A stretch of 64,000 nucleotides of DNA from CAWDVR01 sp044869805 (lineage in GTDB: Bacteria > Acidobacteriota > Thermoanaerobaculia > Multivoradales > SZUA-115): the NCBI GenBank assembly GCA_044869805.1, contig JBIOXV010000088.1, positions 62,001-126,000 of the forward strand. Direction: 5' to 3'. The translations under genes and the position numbers were made by a program. Below, one piece after another: positions 1 through 12,000 of the stretch (position 1 is its first letter; every line of letters begins with the position of its first letter). The notes beneath the pieces are model-generated. The model was given only the letters and a program-made list of their open reading frames with translations, ran no database searches and was not told the DNA's origin.

Positions 1-3000
1 AGACGGCGTCGAGCAGGTGCGGGGCGGGCGCGCCGCCACCGGTGCTGAACGTCGCCTCGAGCACGGCGATGAAGCTCCCCAGGCCGAGCTCGGCGGTGGC
101 GAAGCTGAGCGTGCCCTCGGCCGGGGTCGCCGGGCCGAGGTCGGCGATGAGCTCGCGGCTTGCCCGCACCGCGCCGCTCGCCGGCTCGCGGAGGGTGACG
201 CGGATCGGCGTCCCCGGCAGTGTCTGGGTGGCGGTCACGCGGTAGGCGACGTCGAGCGGCACGCCGAGCGCCGGCGTCAGATCGGTGAGGCTCAGGGTGC
301 CGGCGACCGCCGGCGGCTGGGCCGCGAACAGCTCGAACAGAGTGCCGGCCTCGGCCGCGGTCTCGCCGCCGCGCTCGACCGCGAAGCGCACGCGATAGGT
401 GCCGGCCGGCGCGGCGCCGCTCGGCCAGTCGAAGCGCACCGTGCCCACTTGAGAAGGCAGCAGGTCGCCCAGCGCCTGGGCCAGCTCGGCGACCAGGCCG
501 CCGCCGGCGTCGAGGATCGTGACCCGCGCCTCGGCGCCGGATACCGCCGTGTTGCCGGCCACGTACTCGACGCTGCCGGAGACGCGCACCGTGGAGCCGC
601 GCGGGTAGCTGGCGCGGTCGGTTTCGACGCGCGCCGCGAGCTGCACCAGCTCGACGATCGCGAACGGCGCCAGCGCCTCGTCCACCGGCGCGCCGGCCGC
701 GCTCGTCAGCCGCGCCCGCACCCGGTAGCCGCCGGCGAAGGTGTCGCCGGTCGGCCAGGTGGGCGTGAAGCTGAGCCTCCCGGCGAAGGGCAGCGCCGTG
801 ATCGGCTGCGTCAGCAGGTCCGCGACCAGGAAGCCCTGCGCGTCCTCCACCACCACCTCGAGCGTGCCAGTGAAGGCATCGCCGAAGTTGACCACCTCGA
901 CGCTCGCCTCGACCGCCTGGCCGGAGAGGTACTGCTGGCGGTCGGTGGCGACGGCGACCCCCGGGCGGCCGGGCTCGCCGACCAGGAAGGCGCGCTCGGC
1001 GCGGTTGTCGGTCTCGCTCACCTCGGGCAGAGCGGCGAGCGGGTCGGCGGCGGCGATCAGGCTGTAGGAGCCCGGCTCGCCGTCGAGCACCAGCGGCCGG
1101 GAGATGGTCACCGAGCCGCCGGCCGGGATCGCCGGCAGCTCCGGCCCGGATACCACCTCGGCGAAGAGCCCTTGCGGGCCGAACACCACGATCGAGAGGT
1201 CGGCCTGCGGCGAGGCCGCGGCGCCGGTGTTGCGCACCGTCACCGAGAGCTGCGCCGTGGCGCCCACCACCACCGCCTCGGGCAGCACCGCGAGGTCGGT
1301 CTCGGTGACGCCCAAGTTGGGCCGGTTGGAGACCACGAGCTGGATCTCGACCGGCTCGGAGGCCGGGCTGACGTTGCCGGCGGCGTCGGTCGCCGTGGCG
1401 GTCAGGGTGTTGGTGCCAGGCACCAGGGCCACCGACGGCGCCAGGAAGCGGCCGGCGGGCTCGATGCGCAGCACCTCGCCGGCGACCTGGACCAGCCAGA
1501 AGCCGCTCGCCACCGAGTCGAGGCGGGCGAAGAAGCCGGCGTAGGGCCCGGCCGCCAGGTCGAGCAACTGGAGCGGCTCGCCGCCGGCGAGCGGCGCCAC
1601 GAACACGCCGGCGTCGTCCACCACGAAGCCCACGGCGCGGCCGTCCGCCGACCAGTGCGGATCGCGGTGCGCGGCGGGGCCGGAGGTCAGATCGGTGATC
1701 GCGCCGTCGGCGAGCCGGTAGGAGCGCACCTGCTCGTCGCCGGAGGCGGTCGAGGTGTAGAGCAGCTCGCCGCCCGAGGGCGAGAACCGCGGCCATGCGG
1801 CGCCCGCCTCGGCCTCCACCACCGCCACCTCGGCGGAGGGCAGGCGCAGCAGCTCGATCGCCGGCGCCGGCTCCGCCCGGCGGTAGGCCAGGGCGTCGCC
1901 GCGCGGCGAGAACACCAGGCTGTCGGCGTCGATCTCGAAGTCGGAGAACGGCGCCAGGCGCGTCCAGCTCGCGGCCGTGGGATCGAACAGCCAGAGCGCG
2001 AACTCGCCCTCGCGGAAGCCGAGCACGGCGAGGCGGCGGCCGTCGGGCGCCGGCACCGCGGCAAAGGCGTAGTCGAGGGTGGCGATCTCGGTGGCGGAGC
2101 CGTCGGCCAGCCGGTAGCGCCGGATGGCGCCGTTGGCGAGCACCACCAGGCCGCTCGAGTCCGGCAACCAGCGGGCTGCACCCGGCGCTGCCGGCACCTC
2201 CACCGTGGTGTGGGCCAGAAGGTCGTGGAGCTCGGCCGGGAAGCCCTCGCCCCAGGCCCAGCGGCCGTCCGGCGAATAGCGGGTGCGGGCGGCGTCGGGA
2301 GAGAACTCGCCACGCTCGAGCGCGCTCTCGCTCCGCGCCTCGGCCTCGGCCACGATCGAGCCGCCGCGGCGCAGGCGCACCCGCGATCCGGGCTCCGCGG
2401 CGCCGGCGACTGGCACCGAGGCGGCCTCGGTGGTGAACGGCCGGCCGGGGAAGGCGGGATCGAAGATCACCGGCGCGGCCGGCGCCGCGGCGTCGCCCGG
2501 CGTGCCGCTCGCCTCGTTGGAGACGGCGCTCGGGTTGCCGGCGCCGTCGAGCGCCACCACCACGTAGAAGTAGGTCACGCCGTCGGTGAGTCCGCGATCG
2601 ACGTAGGCCAGCGCGTTGGTGGTCACCACCGGCTGGTACGGGCCGCCGGCCGCCAGGCCGCGCTGGAGGCGGTAGCCGGCCGGCGCCGGGCCGGGGCCGG
2701 GAGCCCAGGTCGCCTGAAGCGCTCCGCCCTCGGCGAGCGCCGTCACCGCCAGGCTGACCGGCGCCGGGGGCGGCGCCACGGCCACCACCGCCACCGCCTC
2801 GTTGGACGGCAGGCTGGCGTTGCCGGCCGCGTCCACCGCCACCACCACGTAGCGGTAGGTGCCGTTGGGGCGGCCGGCGTCCAGGTGCTCGAGGCTCGGG
2901 AGCTCCGCGATCTTGGCCTCGTCGCGGAACAGGTCGTAGCGCACCACGTCGGGCGACGCGCTCGCCGTCCAGGTAAGCGCGACGTTGGAGCCGGTCACCA

Positions 3001-6000
3001 CCGCGGAGAGGGTCACCGGCTCGGGCGGCACCACGTCGCCCACGTCCACCGCGGCCGGCGCCGAGGGCGAGCTCTCGAGGCCGTAGCCGTCCACCGCCAC
3101 CACGCGGTACTCGTAGCGGCCGTCCTGCGGCGTGTCGGTAGTCGCGGTGGCGGCGCTCACCGGCAAGTGGAAGACGGCGACCTCCGCCAGGCTCGGGAAC
3201 TCGAGCTCGCCGCGCACCACGATGCGCACGCGGTCCGTCCAGTACGGCCGCGGCGGCACCAGGGTGAAGGTCGGCGATCCGTCGCCCCGGACCCGGGCGA
3301 GCGGCACCCAGACGCGGCCGTCCCAGCCCTCGAGGTCGAAGCTCCCCGGGGTGAGGACGTAGGGTGGGCCTTCCGGTTGCGGGTAGAAAAACCAGGTGAG
3401 CTCGACCCGGGTCACGAGCGCCGGCTGCGGCCAGGCGAGCTCGAGCCACTCGCCGAGCGCGCTGCCGTCGTACTCCGGCGACCAGCCGGACTCGAGGTCG
3501 CCGTCGACGGCCTTCTCCGCGCTCGCGTACTCGCCTCCCTCGCTCGACGCCGTGGCGGTGAGCGAGGCCAGGGCCTCGGCCGGCGGCTGCGCCGCGCCGC
3601 CGCGCAGCAGGCGGTAGGCGACCACGTCGGGCTCCGGGTTGGCGTTCCAGGCGAGGTCCACCGACAGGCCGGCCCCCGGCGTGGCAGTAAGGCCGGTGGG
3701 CGGCGCCGGCGGCTCGTCCGAGACCACGTAGACCTGCGCCGTCTTGCTCAGGTTGCCGGCGGCGTCGCGCTGGCGCACCGAGAGCAGCGACTCGCCGCGC
3801 GCCAGCGGGATGGCGGTGAAATGGAACGCACCCTCGGCATCACTCGCGACGGGCGGGAGCGGCGCCGTGCCGCCGGGGCCGCCGATCTCACCCTCGGCCG
3901 TGGTGCCGCTCGAGCCCGAGCCTTCGAGGTCGGTCGCCGGCGCCGCGGTCGGAGTGAACGGCTGCACCAGGAGCGGCGTGTAGACCACCGCCTCGGCCTC
4001 GTCCGAGGGATCGGACTCGTTCTCCACCTCGTCCACCGCCACCACGCTGTAGAGGAAGGTGGCGTCGGCGAGGCCGGCGTCGAGGAAGCTGGTGCCGGTG
4101 ACCGGCGCGGCGGTGATGCGCACCGGGTCCTGGTCGGCGGTGCGGCGGTCGAGGTGGTAGCCCACGAGGTCGGGCTCGGTCGAGGCGGTCCAGGTCAGGG
4201 TCACGTCGCCGGCCGCGACCTGCGCCGCGAGGCCCAGCACCGCCGGCGGCCGGGTGAGGTCGGTGAGCGTGACGGTGATCGCCGGCGGCGCCGGGTCGGT
4301 GCGGTTGCCGCTGTCGGTCGCCACCGCGCGGAGCTGGTAGTCGCCGAACGGCAGCGCCGGCGTCCAGATGGTCTCCCACGGCAGCTCGAGGTCGGCGGCG
4401 CCGAGGTTGATCCACGCCCCGCCGGCGGACGGCCGGTACTGGAACTGCACCCGCGCCACGTCGCTGTCTTCGCTGGTCGCCTGGATGTAGAGCTCGGCCT
4501 CGAAGCTCGAGCCGTGGGCCGGAGTGGTGATCACGGCGCGCGGCGCGCCGGTCTCGACCGTGGCCGAGGCCGGCGCCGAGGGGTCGCTCAGGTTCTCGGC
4601 CAAGTCCATGGCGTAGACCTGGTAGGTGAAGGTGCCGTCCGGGCGGCCGGTGTCGGCGTAGGTCGTGGCGGTGAGCACGTAGGGCAGCAGCGAGCCAACC
4701 ACCGGGCCGGGGGCGTTGACCAGCCGGCCGTCGCGATACAGCAGGTAGCCGCGCAGATCGGGCTCGGTATTGGCGTTCCACGAGACGTTGATCGTGGTGC
4801 CGCTGGTGGTGGCCGTGAGCCCGGTGGGAGCGGCCGGCGGCAGGTTGTCGATCGTCACCTGCACGGCGTCGGTGGCCACGTTGCCGGCCAGATCCTCGGC
4901 CTCCAGGGTGAGCACGAAGGCGGCGCCCTCCGGCAGCACGAAGGTGTTCCACTGCGCCAGCACGTCGGAGGTGACCGGCACCGGCGAGCGCCGCAGCAGC
5001 TCGCGGCCCGGCAGGCCCGGGCGCTCGGCGTAGAGCCGGTACTCCGCGAAGTCGTCCGGGCTCCAGGCCGTGCCGCGCACGTCGACCACGCCCGAGGCGC
5101 GGCCGCCGTCCGCAGGCACCTGCAAATCGGCGAGCGGCGGCGTGATGTCGATGCGCACCGGCGCCTCGTTCGAGGGCTCGCTCGAGTGGCCGGCGCGGTC
5201 CACGGCGCGCACTACGTAGGTGTAGCCGCCCTCGAGCAGGCCGGCGTCGACATAGGTCGTGCCGGCGACCAGGGCCGCGTTCACCCGCACCCCGTTTCTG
5301 AGCACCGCGTAGCCGGCCACGTCGGCCGCGGCGCTCGGCGTCCACGAGAGGTGGGCGTCACGGCGGTTCTCGACCTCGGCGGTGAGCGCGATCGGCGGCT
5401 CCGGCGGCAGGGTGTCCACCGTCACCTCGGAGAGCACCACCGACTGGTTGCCGGCGGCGTCGCTCACCGTGAGGCGCAGGGTGTAGAGGCCGTCGGCCGG
5501 CAGCGCCAGCCAGTCGAGCAGCGTGCCGTCGGCGACCGACGCGGCGCGGCTGCCGAGCTCGGAGAACTGCTGCGAGGAGCCGGCCGGCCCGGGGGCGATG
5601 GCGAGCTGGTAGTCGACGAAGTGGAGGTCCGTGGCAGTGCCGCGGATCTCGCCGGGGCCCGCCATGTAGCCGCCGTTCGCCGGCTGGCTGATCGCCGCGG
5701 TGGGCGGCGTGTTGTCGATCTCGACTGCGACCTGCGCGGAGCGGCTGTGCCCGGCCTTGTCGAGCCCGGTCAGGCGCAAGGTGTAGAGGCCGTCGGCGAG
5801 CCCGATCAGATTCCAGCCGAGGAGCGGCTCGGGCAGCGGCAGGGTCGCGCCGAGGGCGAGCCCGGTCCACGAGGCGGGCGCGGCACCGGCCCCCAGCTCG
5901 AGCGTCCAGCTCAGGAGGTTGGCCTCCTCGATGGCGCCGGTGACCGGCACCGGCTGGCGGGCGGAGAGCACGCTCCCCGCGGCGGGCGCCGTGAGCTGCA

Positions 6001-9000
6001 CCACGGGTGGCGTCGAGTCGATGATGAACGGGATCAGCACCTCGGTCTGGATCTCGGCCGCGTCCTCGGCCTCGACGCGCAGCGCGTAGTCGCCGTCTTC
6101 GAGCCCGGTGAGCGGGGCGAAGGTGAAATCGACGCGGTTGGTCTCACCGGAGGCGATCTCCTCCCAGGCCGGCGCCTGCGGCTCGGCGGTGAAGGACACC
6201 GCGAAGCTCGCCAGGTCGAGGTCGGTGATGCTGCCGGTGATGCCGCCGGTGGCGGGCAGCACCTGGTTGGCGAGCGGCCGCGTGAAGGCGACGGCGGGCG
6301 CCGTGCGATCGAGCAGGGCGGTCACCGCCTCACGCTGGGTGACGCCGGGGTTGGCGGCCAGCCGCGCGTAGACCTCGATGCGGTAGAGGCCGTCCGCAGC
6401 CGGGGCGCCGCCGTCGTGCGTGCCGTCCCAGGGGACCTCCTGCGCACCGGCGGGCAGGGTGGCGTCGTCCAGCAGGCGGCGCACCTCGTTGCCGTCGAGG
6501 TCGAGCACCGTGAGGTCGAGAAGCGCCGGCGAGCCCAGGCCCAGCCGCACGGCCAGCGTCTCGCGCCGGCCGTCGCCGTTGGGCGAGAAGGGCCGTGGCA
6601 CTGCCTCCAGGTACTCGAGCACCACCGCCGGCTGGGAAATGAACAGCGGCACCCGCGCCTCGGCGCGGTTGCCGAGGACGTCCACGCCGGTCAGGCGCAG
6701 GGTGAAGTCGCCGTCCAGGCCGATGGTGTTCCACGGGGCGAGCAGCTCCTGGAACCGGGCCTGGTCCAGGGTCTCGATGAGGGCCCAGGTCTCGGGGTCC
6801 GGGCCCACGCCGTACTCCAGGCTCCAGCCCTGGAAGTGGTCGTCGATCGCCGTGCCGGTGACCTCGACGATCGCCGGCAGCGGGCTGGTCGCGGTCGGGA
6901 AGTCGATCGCCACCTGGGGCGGCGTGGTGTCCACGTCGACACAGACCTTGAGATCGGTCTCGTTGCCGCAGGCGTCCTCGAAGCGGGCGTGCACGTGGTA
7001 GAGGCCGTCGGCGACCACCGCGCCGGAGTCGTTCTTGCCGTCCCAGCTCACCTGGCCGGTGTCGAGGATCGGCAGGCCGGAGGCGAGGTCGCGCACCGGG
7101 TCGCCGGTGTCGGCGCAGCCGGTCGGCGTCAGAGCGGGTACCGCCGGCCTGACGAAGAAGTCGACGGTCGCCGGCTCCAGCGCGCCGACCAGCACGTTGA
7201 CCTCGTCGAGGATGCCGTCGCCGTTGGGCGAGAACAGGCTGAGGTCCTTGGCGATCGAGGCGCCTTCGAAGACGCCGTCGAAGTAGAAAGAGCGCGGCGG
7301 CGTGCAGACCAGGGCGCCGGCGGCGTTGACCGCCGAGAGGCGGATCGAGAAGTCTCCCACCCGGCCCCGGAGGGAGCTGAGGACGCCGGTCTCCCCTTCG
7401 CTCGAGAAGAGCGGCGGGACGATCAGCTCTCCCGCCTCGTTGGGCCGAATGCCGCCCCCGAAGGGCTCCCAGGACACCGGCTCCAGGCCCTCGCCGAGCT
7501 CGAGCAGGAACGCCACGCCCTGCGGGTCGACGGCCCGGCCCTCGATGTCGACCACGTTGACGCCGTCGCGCTCGACGCCGCACAGGCGCTGGCCGTCGGC
7601 CGGGTAGGTCAGCTCGGCCACCGGCGGCGTGCGGTCACGAAGCGCGTAGAAAGGCCCGCGGAGTCCGGGATGCGGCGGCGGCACCTCGCGGACAGTCCCC
7701 GTCGCGGCGTCCACGAACGCTCCCCACTCGACCACCTCGCCGTTGACGTTGGTCAGGCGCACGCCGAACGGGTGCAGGCCCGCGGGGAGGTCCTCGAGGT
7801 CGAGCTCGAAGCTGTACTGCTGTCCCGAGGTCGGGTTGTTGACCGTGGTCAGCAGGTCCTGCTCCCCCGCCTCGCCCGGCCCGAAGACCGAGAGGAGCTG
7901 CAGGGCCGTGCCGTCGAGGCTCCGCGGGTGGACGGTCAAGGTGCGCCTCTGGAGCGGAGGCGGCTGGTTGCAGGCGCCGGAGACGAGGTTGCCGATCGCC
8001 ATCGTCACCGCGAGGCAGGGGAACTTGAAGTCCCGGCGGTTGCTGGTGAAGGTGCGCGACTCGATGCGCCCGGTCAAGGGGTTGAAGGCCGGCACGGTGG
8101 TGGCCACGAAGTAGCCCTCGTAGCGCTTGCAGGCCTGCCAGTCGGCGGCGGTGAACAGGAAGCCGCCGTCACGGATCACCGCGGCGGGGATGGCCTTGGG
8201 GGTCGCGTAGCGCGGGTCGTCCGGGCTCGACAGGTAGAGCGTCGCCTCGGCGAAGGGCTGAGCCACCGACTCAATGCCCCAGAGCTTGAGCTGGCCGGCG
8301 AGTGCGGGATCGAGGCCCTCGATCAGCGACCCGGCCAGCACTGCGTCGGGGGGGCTGACACCGAGGAAGGCCAGGCCCTCGCTCGACACCGAGACGAGCT
8401 GCGACAGGTGGGTGTCGCCGTCGTCGTCGACGGCCCGCAGCCGCAGGGCGGTGAGCCGCCCCGGCTCGAGGCCGGCCTTGTCCCACAGGAAGCGGAAGAA
8501 GTGCTGCGGGATGGAAGCCGTGGTGCCGCCGGAAATCAGGAACTGGGTGACGCGGCTGCTGAACCAGGCCTCGGGCGCCAGCAGCTCCGGATGCGGGGTG
8601 CCGTCGACGATCGGCATCGGCTGGATCTCGAGGTAGAGCTCGAAGAGGCCGGAGACCACGCTCTCGGCCGCCCGGGCCTCGACCGGCTGCGCGAGGTCGA
8701 GCTGCGCCGCCGGCTTGGAGCAGGCGAGAGCCGGCGGCGCCACCACGTGAGTGATCGGGTCCTCGTAAGGGTTGCCGAAGTGAGTGAGGAACAGCTCCTC
8801 GCTGCCCAGCGGCGTCGCCACCAGGGAGCGGTTGCCCGCGAGGTCCTCGACCTCGACGCGGAAGCGGTGGTCCACGAACTCGGAGAGGGCGAGGCCCCGG
8901 CCGCCGATCAGATCGGGGCGGCCGAGCGCGGGATCGGCGATCTCCGGCGGCACGGATGCGGTCGGATCGAGCGGCACGGCGGGGAGATAGAAGGGCGCCC

Positions 9001-12000
9001 ACACGAAGAGATCGGCGCCCTCGCCCGTGCTGCCCTCGGTCGAGTCGAAGTTGTCCTCCCAAATGCCGAACAGCACCGTGGGCTCGGCGACGACCTTGCC
9101 TCCCCGGCACTGACGCGCGTTGCGCAGCGCCATCCGGAGCACCGGCGGCGTCGAGTCCACAGTGACGAAGAACTCGAAGCTCTGCACCACCAGGCGGTAC
9201 TCGCCGTCGGGCACCGGCAGGCCGCGGTCGTCGCGGCCGTCCCAGAGGAAGGAGTGCTCGGCGCCGATCTGGCTGTGGTCGCGCAGGATGGTGCGCACCC
9301 GCTCGCCGGCCTCGTTCTCGAAGCCAAACTCCAGGTGCACGGGCTCGAGCACCCGGTAGGAGACGGTGGCCGCCTCGCGCACGCCATCGCCGTTGGGCGA
9401 GATGTAGCGCGGCTCCATGTACACGTCGGTCAGGCTGGGAGTGTCGGCGAACGACACCCGCTTGATACGGGCGAGCGAGTTGCCCGCGAGGTCGGTGGCG
9501 GTGAGCCGCACCAGGTACGAGCCGGGACCGGGCGGCACCCAGGTGGTGAACCGCTGGTCGACCACCGGAGTCGGGCTCGGAGGTGTGATCGGCCGGAAGT
9601 CGGTGGGCGTGGCGGAGGTCGCCCACTCCAGCCGGTACTGGTCGAAGTGCTGGTCCGCGGCCGTGCCTTCGACCAGCACGCCGCCGGAGACCGAGACCCG
9701 CCGCGGCCTCAAGTCCACCGTCAGGTTGAGCAGCGAGCGCATCTGCCAGTGGTCCTCGTTGCCGCGCTGGTAGCAGGGGCTCGCCGGGTCGTTGCGCTGG
9801 TCGTTCGAGAGGAAGAGCAGCCGGCGGCCGGTGGGCGAGAAGCGCTCGCCCCCCACCGCGGTGAAGTCGTCGAACAGCGACGCCCGGCGGCCGTCCTCGT
9901 CGAGGAAGATGGCCCACGCCGGCTCGCCGTCGCCGGCCGAGGTCCACAGCAGGGCACGGTCGTTGGGGTCCCAGAGCAGGGAGCCGCCCTGCGGCAGGCG
10001 GCCGTCGTCCTCCTCGGGCAGCTCGGCGGCGGTGCCGTAGGCCTGGAGGTAGAGGTCCACCGTGTCGCCGGCCGCGGCGCCGAGCTCGGCGAGCGGCACC
10101 CGGAGCTCGTAGTACTTGTGCTGGTGGTGCACGCGGCCGGTGCGGGTGAAGCCCACGGCGCCGTGCGTCGCATCGCCCTCGGTGACACGCAGCTCGCGCC
10201 AGCCGTCGGCGGCCCGCACCCACAGCGCCGCCCAGTCGGCCTCGCCGTCGCGGGTGTTGTCCACGGTGAAGTCGAGGGCTACGAAGAGCGACTGGCCGTC
10301 GCTTCCGGCGTAGCCGGCGACGGTCGCCGCGGGGTGGCCGGTGTCCGGCCGCGAGCGGACCTCGAACAGCGGCTCGGTGAGGCCGTCCTGCCCGGTCTGC
10401 TGCCCGTCCACCACCATCGGGCTCGAGCCGTCGAGCAGCAAGCTGTAGAAGGCTCCCTCCTCGGCCGGGTAGCGGAAGGGGCGGGCGTCGCGGTCGGAGA
10501 GCGTCTCCTCGCGCGCCTTGAGCGCCAGCCGCAGCCGGCCGGGCGGCACCTCGGCCCACTCGACCTCCAAGGTCGACTCGTGGAGGTCCGCGACGTCGCC
10601 GTCGGAGGTGGAGACGACGCTCGCGAGGTCCTGGCCGGTGCCGAGGTGCACGGCGGCCGCGGGCGCCAGGCGGCTGCCGCCCGCCAGCAGAGCCACCGAC
10701 TCGACGTGCGCCGCCTCCATGCCGGTCTGGCGGATGCGCACCTTGTAGTCGCCCTCGGCATCGGGCAGGAAAGGCGAGAGGTCGAGCGTCTGCTCGCGGT
10801 AGCGCAGGCCGTGGTGCAGCACGCCGCGCTCCGCCCACGACGAGCCGTCCCAGGTGCTGACGTGGTAGGACTGGCACCCCTCCTCGCCGAAGGGCTTGGT
10901 CCAGGCGATGGTCTCCTGCTCGCCGGTAAGCAGGTCGAGCCGCGCCACGCGGAAGAAGACCGAGAAGTCCGAGGCACACGAGCTTCCGTACCCGATCGTG
11001 GCCGCGAGCTCGGTGCCGCCGCGCGCCCACGCGAGCTGCCAGGCGAACCCGCGCTCCGGGGCCAGGTCCGGGATCTCGTCCGGCCACGGGTAGAGGACTG
11101 CCTCGAGCTCGAAGGCACGGACGGTGACGCCGGCGCCGTCCACCACCAGCACGCGGCCGGCGTCCGGGTCGGAGACCGCCAGGCGGTCGCCGGTCGGGGC
11201 CCAGGCATACTGCGGCTGGAGGCTGCCTGTCGTGAGCTCGGTCTCCGCCCCGCTGTCGAGGTTCAGCAGGTGTACGGCATAGCCGGTCTCGTCGAACCCG
11301 CCTCCGGTCCTGAACGCCAGCCGCCGGCGGTCGGGCGAGAACGCGAAGTCGTGGGCCGTGAACCCCGTCCACAGCACGCGCTGCGGATCGACGCCGTTCA
11401 AGGGGATGGCGACGATCGAGCCCAGGCGGTCGACGTAGAGCACCCGGCCGTCGGCCGAGAAGCCGATCGGCGAGTCGTCGGTGGTGCCGTCCGGCCGGGT
11501 GGCGAGCCGCAGGCGGGCCGAGCCGTCGCCGTTGGCCACCCACAGCTCGCGGATCACGGTGCTGAACAGGAAGCGCAGCTTGAGCACCGCGATCCTGCCG
11601 CCGTCCGGCGAGATCACCAGCTCGAAGGGCTCGAAGAGGCCGAAGAAGGGCGCCGGCAGGATCTGCTCCAGGTCGCCGCCGTCCGGCCGCAGGCGGTAGA
11701 CGCCGCGGCTGTAGACCGGGTCGCCCGCGGCGCGGATGTAGAAGTACAGCCAGCCGTCGTCCTGGGTCGGCAGCGGGGTCGAGATCGACGGCAGCTCGCA
11801 GGTGAGGTTGTTGAACAGCTCGGCGCCGGTGCCCGCCGCGAGCAGCAGCGAGATGCGGTTGGTGTCGAGGGTCGCGGGGGCCGAGCCGAGCACGTTGCCG
11901 GCGCCGTCCACCACCCGCAGCACGTAGTCCGCGTCGCGCGCCAGGCGGCCCTGGTCGTCGCGGCCGTCCCACACGAAATTCCCGGCGTCGACGCCGGCGA

